From: JASMTM01 sp964441735
Lineage (GTDB): Bacteria > Thermotogota > Thermotogae > Petrotogales > Kosmotogaceae
DNA: 64,000 bases
Assembly: GCA_964441735.1 (NCBI GenBank)
Contig: CAYTVB010000007.1
Location: 1 to 64,000, forward strand
Direction: 5' to 3'
Position numbers and translations under genes: made by a program. Position 1 is the first letter of the stretch. Each line of letters opens with the position of its first letter. Shown here in pieces: positions 60,955-64,000 of this stretch. The notes under the pieces were generated by a model that was not told the DNA's origin, ran no database searches, and was given only the letters and a program-made list of their open reading frames with translations.

Positions 60955-62157
60955 CTATGCTCCAAACTTATCCAGCCTTAATGCATTTGCCAGCATCAAA
61001 GGAAGAATGTCCAGAGCCTCCATAACACCTAACATACCTTTAGAACATTCATATTCATCGTAGGAATTATTTGCACCTTTTCTTACATATTTAGAAGAAA
61101 TCATAAAAGGTACGGAATGCCAGCTATGAGATTTTATAGGCACGGGTGTAGAATGATCTCCTGCAACAACTGTGACATCTGGATTCAATTCAAGTAATGA
61201 TGGCAAATGTTGATCAAACTCCTCAATAACCTTTACTTTTTTATCAAAATCTCCATCTTCACCATAAGAATCAGTTTTCTTTACGTGAAAGAAAAAGAAA
61301 TCATAATCATTCCAGTGTTCTTTTAATGTTTCTACCTCGTCAGCTATGGTTGCACCTGTCTTAAGTATATTCATGCCAACCAGTTTTGCCAGTCCTCGAT
61401 ACATAGGGTATGTAGCAATGGCTCCAGCTGAAAGTTTGTAAACATCCGAAAAACCTGGCATATCAGGGTGCTTTGAAAAACCTCTCAGTAAAGCAAAATT
61501 CATTTTTTCTTCGTCAACAAGTACTTCTCTAACCTTCTTCATAAATTTATTAACTATTTCAGCAGTTTTTTTTGCATGTTCATGAAGTGGTTTTGCAAAT
61601 AAAATGGGTTTACCTTCTTTCTGAGGATCAGCATCTGCCAATCTCTCATCGAGATCATTTCCGGTAAACTTTACGACAAATCGATGTTCTTTACCGGGAT
61701 ACAAAGAAATTTTTACACCATCAATTTCTTCAATTTCTCTGGATAGTTTTTCCACCACTTTAGAACTTACTTCCGTTGATGGTCTTCCAGCTCTTCTATC
61801 AACAATGGTTTCACCGTCAACTGTTGCAAAATTCGCTCGTGCCACAAGATCTTTTTCTTCAACTTCCACATCTATTCCAAGTGCTTCAAGAATTCCTCTA
61901 CCGATTTGGTATTTTAAAGGATCATAACCAAATAATCCCAGATGTCCGGGACCACTTCCTGGAGTAATACCTCTTATCACGGGTACTGTAAGTCCAAGTT
62001 CAGACTCAGCAGCAAGTTTATCTAGATTTGGTTTGTTCGCTGCCTGTAATGGGGTTTTTCCGTTAAGTGGAATGTCACCTACGCCATCCAATACTACCAT
62101 GAGCAATTTTGTTTCATTACGTACCGTAAGATCTTTAATTATCTCCTGTCTGTCCAT
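60955..62157 (-). CDS. apgM: 2,3-bisphosphoglycerate-independent phosphoglycerate mutase, archaeal type
   Basis: The 400-residue enzyme interconverts 3- and 2-phosphoglycerate. It belongs to the alkaline-phosphatase superfamily: LMVVLDGVGDIP at the start, TPGSGPGHLGLFGYDP with the catalytic Ser/Thr region, FFHVKKTDSYGEDGD and VVAGDHSTPVPIKSHSWHSVP for metal ligands. ATG at 62157 has GGAGGT ten bases upstream; earlier in-frame starts are not needed. It is divergent from csaB. Confidence 0.92.
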   Translation of the reverse strand: MDRQEIIKDLTVRNETKLLMVVLDGVGDIPLNGKTPLQAANKPNLDKLAAESELGLTVPVIRGITPGSGPGHLGLFGYDPLKYQIGRGILEALGIDVEVEEKDLVARANFATVDGETIVDRRAGRPSTEVSSKVVEKLSREIEEIDGVKISLYPGKEHRFVVKFTGNDLDERLADADPQKEGKPILFAKPLHEHAKKTAEIVNKFMKKVREVLVDEEKMNFALLRGFSKHPDMPGFSDVYKLSAGAIATYPMYRGLAKLVGMNILKTGATIADEVETLKEHWNDYDFFFFHVKKTDSYGEDGDFDKKVKVIEEFDQHLPSLLELNPDVTVVAGDHSTPVPIKSHSWHSVPFMISSKYVRKGANNSYDEYECSKGMLGVMEALDILPLMLANALRLDKFGA

Positions 62158-62257
62158 TTTACTCATACCTCCTTTTTGTTCATACTGTTGAAATTTTACC
62201 ACGCAAATCAGTACCAACACATGCTAAAATGAATATGATTAATATGGAGGGCTAAAC

Positions 62258-63319
62258 GTGCGCTTTTATAATAATGTGGTTCTGATGGGTTACTACGGTT
62301 ATTCTAATCTTGGAGATGATCTACTATTCTTAACTACATTGCACATCATCTCTAAAAATTCTAATATAAAGAACGTGTTTGTTCCTGCTCCAAAACGCCT
62401 GGAGCATTTAAGAGGATTATTTCCAGACAATCTTAACGTTAAAATTATAGACAGATACAATCCCTTTTCTGTTGTCAGTGCTATAAATAATTCCCGGATA
62501 ACGATTTTTGGTGGTGGAAATCTATTTCAGGACGAAACAAGCCAACGTAGTTTTATGTACTATTATTTAACAGCAAAGCGTACACTTTCTGCAGGTAATA
62601 CTTTGCTTCTATTATCACAGGGCTTTGGACCTGTTAATAATCCTAAAAATGTACAGAGACTGAATAGAATAGTCAATTCACCTCTAACTCTTGGATTATT
62701 GAGAGATAAACACTCCTTTCAATATGCCTCAAATAAATCTAAGAATTTTGTGTTGGGAGTAGACTATGGACCTCTCTTTCTGTTTTACGATAAGGGATAC
62801 ACAAACCAGTTCAAAGATAATAAAATGGCAACACTGGTTTTAAAATCTGGAATAAGAATAGAAGAAATTATGAAGCAACTTAAGTCAAAGGGAATAAAAA
62901 AGGTATTTATAACAGGGTTTCAAAACCATAGAGAAAAATCACTAATTTCATCGTCATCATTACTGGCAAAGAGAATGGGACTTAAAATTTTAGAAAATTC
63001 GAATAACTGGAAAGAGATTATCAAAAACATATCCAGATCACAAATAGTAATAACCGAAAGACTTCACGGCGGACTTTTATCTTTATTTTACGGTGTACCT
63101 TTCATATGGCTAAAAGGCAAAAAATTAGATGAAGTATTGTCCTCAACAATTGATGATTACGAATTATCATATTCACCCAGTTCAGGTGATCTGGAAAAAC
63201 TTATAAATAGAGCGCTAAAGATTGAGAATCTGCAAACAGCCTCAGAAAAATACAAATCGCTTCTAAAGGAAACAGAGCAAAAAGCTATAAGAATTTTGAA
63301 GGATATTGCCAGTGAATAG
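62258..63319 (+). CDS. csaB: Polysaccharide pyruvyl transferase, CsaB family
   Basis: The 353-residue protein matches CsaB, which adds pyruvyl groups to cell-wall polysaccharides so that SLH-domain proteins can bind. Signatures are GYYGYSNLGDDLLFLTTL, FGGGNLFQDETSQRS, LLLSQGFGP and ITERLHGGLLSLFYGVPF. Thermotogae carry SLH-domain proteins in the toga, so this role fits well. GTG start follows GGAGGGC. The 3' end overlaps the methyltransferase gene by 8 bases. Confidence 0.88.
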   Translation: MRFYNNVVLMGYYGYSNLGDDLLFLTTLHIISKNSNIKNVFVPAPKRLEHLRGLFPDNLNVKIIDRYNPFSVVSAINNSRITIFGGGNLFQDETSQRSFMYYYLTAKRTLSAGNTLLLLSQGFGPVNNPKNVQRLNRIVNSPLTLGLLRDKHSFQYASNKSKNFVLGVDYGPLFLFYDKGYTNQFKDNKMATLVLKSGIRIEEIMKQLKSKGIKKVFITGFQNHREKSLISSSSLLAKRMGLKILENSNNWKEIIKNISRSQIVITERLHGGLLSLFYGVPFIWLKGKKLDEVLSSTIDDYELSYSPSSGDLEKLINRALKIENLQTASEKYKSLLKETEQKAIRILKDIASE

Positions 63320-64000
63320 CCCAAAAGATAGAGTTATTTTAAAAAAGAATGTAAAAAGAAGAATTGCAAATGGCCACCCGTGGATATATTCGAATGAAAT
63401 TTTCCGCGAACCAGTCTGTCCGGATGATTCAATTGTAGACGTTTTTAATTACTCCAACCAGTTTATTGGTAAAGGCTTCTACAATAAAAAATCCAAAATT
63501 CGGGTTCGACTGGTAACAAGAAAGTATGAAAGAATAGACGTTGATTTTTTCAAGAAGAGAATTGAGAAAGCATGGACTATCAGAAAGAAATATCTATCAA
63601 CCGATAAACAAAATGCCATGAGAATAATCTACTCTGATACCGATTATTTACCGGGGCTAATTATCGATAAATATGGAGATTATCTTGTTTTACAGTTTAA
63701 TATTGAAGGAATAAAGAATTATAAAGACGCAATCGTTGAAATAGTGGAGAGATTTTTCAGTCCAAAAGGCATTTTTCAAAACTCTTTGCGCAGAACAGAT
63801 GAAGAAAACTCTGCTGATAATGGCTGGATTTCTGGCAAAGATGTCGAACTGATACCCTTTGAAATTGATGGATTGACATATTTCGCAGATACTCTGGGGC
63901 AGGGTACAGGATTTTATCTCGATCAAAGAGATAACGCAGAACAGCTGGCAAAATATGCAAGGGAAAAAAGTGTTCTTGATCTTTTTTCATATACAGGTAA
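63312..64000 (+). CDS. rRNA large-subunit cytosine methyltransferase, RlmI-like (truncated by the window end)
   Basis: The frame is open from the GTG at 63312 to the last base, 229 residues without a stop. It has an N-terminal PUA domain (VILKKNVKRRIANGHPWIYSNEI, then GKGFYNKKSKIRVRLV), and the SAM-dependent methyltransferase portion with DYLPGLIIDKYGDYLVLQF, GTGFYLDQRDNAEQL and the beginning of motif I (VLDLFSYTG). This matches RlmI, which makes m5C1962 in 23S rRNA, or a close relative. AAGGA lies upstream. It probably follows csaB in an operon. Confidence 0.9.
   Translation, partial: MNSPKDRVILKKNVKRRIANGHPWIYSNEIFREPVCPDDSIVDVFNYSNQFIGKGFYNKKSKIRVRLVTRKYERIDVDFFKKRIEKAWTIRKKYLSTDKQNAMRIIYSDTDYLPGLIIDKYGDYLVLQFNIEGIKNYKDAIVEIVERFFSPKGIFQNSLRRTDEENSADNGWISGKDVELIPFEIDGLTYFADTLGQGTGFYLDQRDNAEQLAKYAREKSVLDLFSYTG

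Noticed and set aside
1..64000. CRISPR array, insertion sequence, prophage, attachment site or replication origin
   Set aside because: No regularly spaced direct repeats, transposase, integrase, capsid genes or DnaA-box clusters were found; the gene content is housekeeping throughout.

Overview
The window looks like a chromosomal stretch of a Thermotogota bacterium (Thermotogae), perhaps near Kosmotoga or Petrotoga. The evidence is an AT-rich sequence, very tight gene packing with many 4-base stop/start overlaps, frequent GTG and TTG starts behind strong GGAGG sites, and Thermotogae-like gene sets: a DHH-CBS-CCA nucleotidyltransferase fusion, recA with thpR, pgsA and rimO, DUF2520 next to panB, and an archaeal-type phosphoglycerate mutase. 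The genus is a guess from gene content and style. No prophage, insertion sequence, CRISPR array or defence island is visible, and no gap between genes exceeds 300 bases.

Layout. (a) 1-1278: the tail of an unknown gene faces an alanine-racemase-fold amino acid racemase. (b) 1334-12398, plus strand: one close-packed run of DUF123 nuclease-like protein, SAM hydrolase, CCA-adding fusion, lipoprotein, NUDIX protein, ispE, rqcH, a membrane protein, a rhomboid protease and a secreted protein. (c) 12395-17512, minus: PLP decarboxylase, a GAF/methionine-sulfoxide-reductase fusion, two LCP-type envelope proteins, yqeK and DUF503. (d) 17626-36090, minus: an approximately 18.5 kb run from DUF4416 and rimO through pgsA, thpR, recA, recX, rny, tRNA-Thr, tilS, ftsH, a hotdog protein, a radical SAM protein, a two-component pair, pdp and an NAGPA-domain protein to an EF-G-like GTPase, ending in a hairpin terminator. 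(e) 36251-44655, plus: rex behind a self-operator, udk, a large membrane protein, and a BMP-type nucleoside ABC transporter with two terminators between the binding protein and the ATPase. (f) 44715-52375, minus: ftcD, hutI, rlmH, a CNNM/CorC protein, cdd, NUDIX, gltX and cysS. (g) 52508-55645, plus: DUF2520, panB, mscS and birA, facing rqcP. (h) 55966-64000: a secreted protein, rimP-nusA behind a leader terminator, a Fur protein, comEC, apgM, csaB and a truncated rRNA methyltransferase.

How the genes fit together. Much of the window serves RNA and translation: tRNA maturation (CCA addition, tilS, tRNA-Thr), charging (gltX, cysS), ribosome modification and assembly (rimO, rlmH, rimP, the RlmI-like enzyme), rescue of stalled ribosomes (rqcH and rqcP), RNA decay (rny) and transcription (nusA). 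Nucleoside salvage is a second theme: the BMP transporter, udk, cdd and pdp. Envelope genes (LCP pair, csaB, pgsA, NAGPA, mscS) are scattered among them.

The most notable observations are mostly about regulation and gene integrity: an in-frame TAA that splits an otherwise complete rimO; a hairpin that appears to bring a distant Shine-Dalgarno site next to the rny start codon; a promoter-terminator leader before rimP-nusA; a promoter-hairpin unit at 55882-55965 that may encode a very small RNA; a Rex box lying on the rex promoter; a probably inactive LCP paralogue beside an active one; and a C-terminal module shared by a rhomboid protease and the membrane protein encoded next to it.
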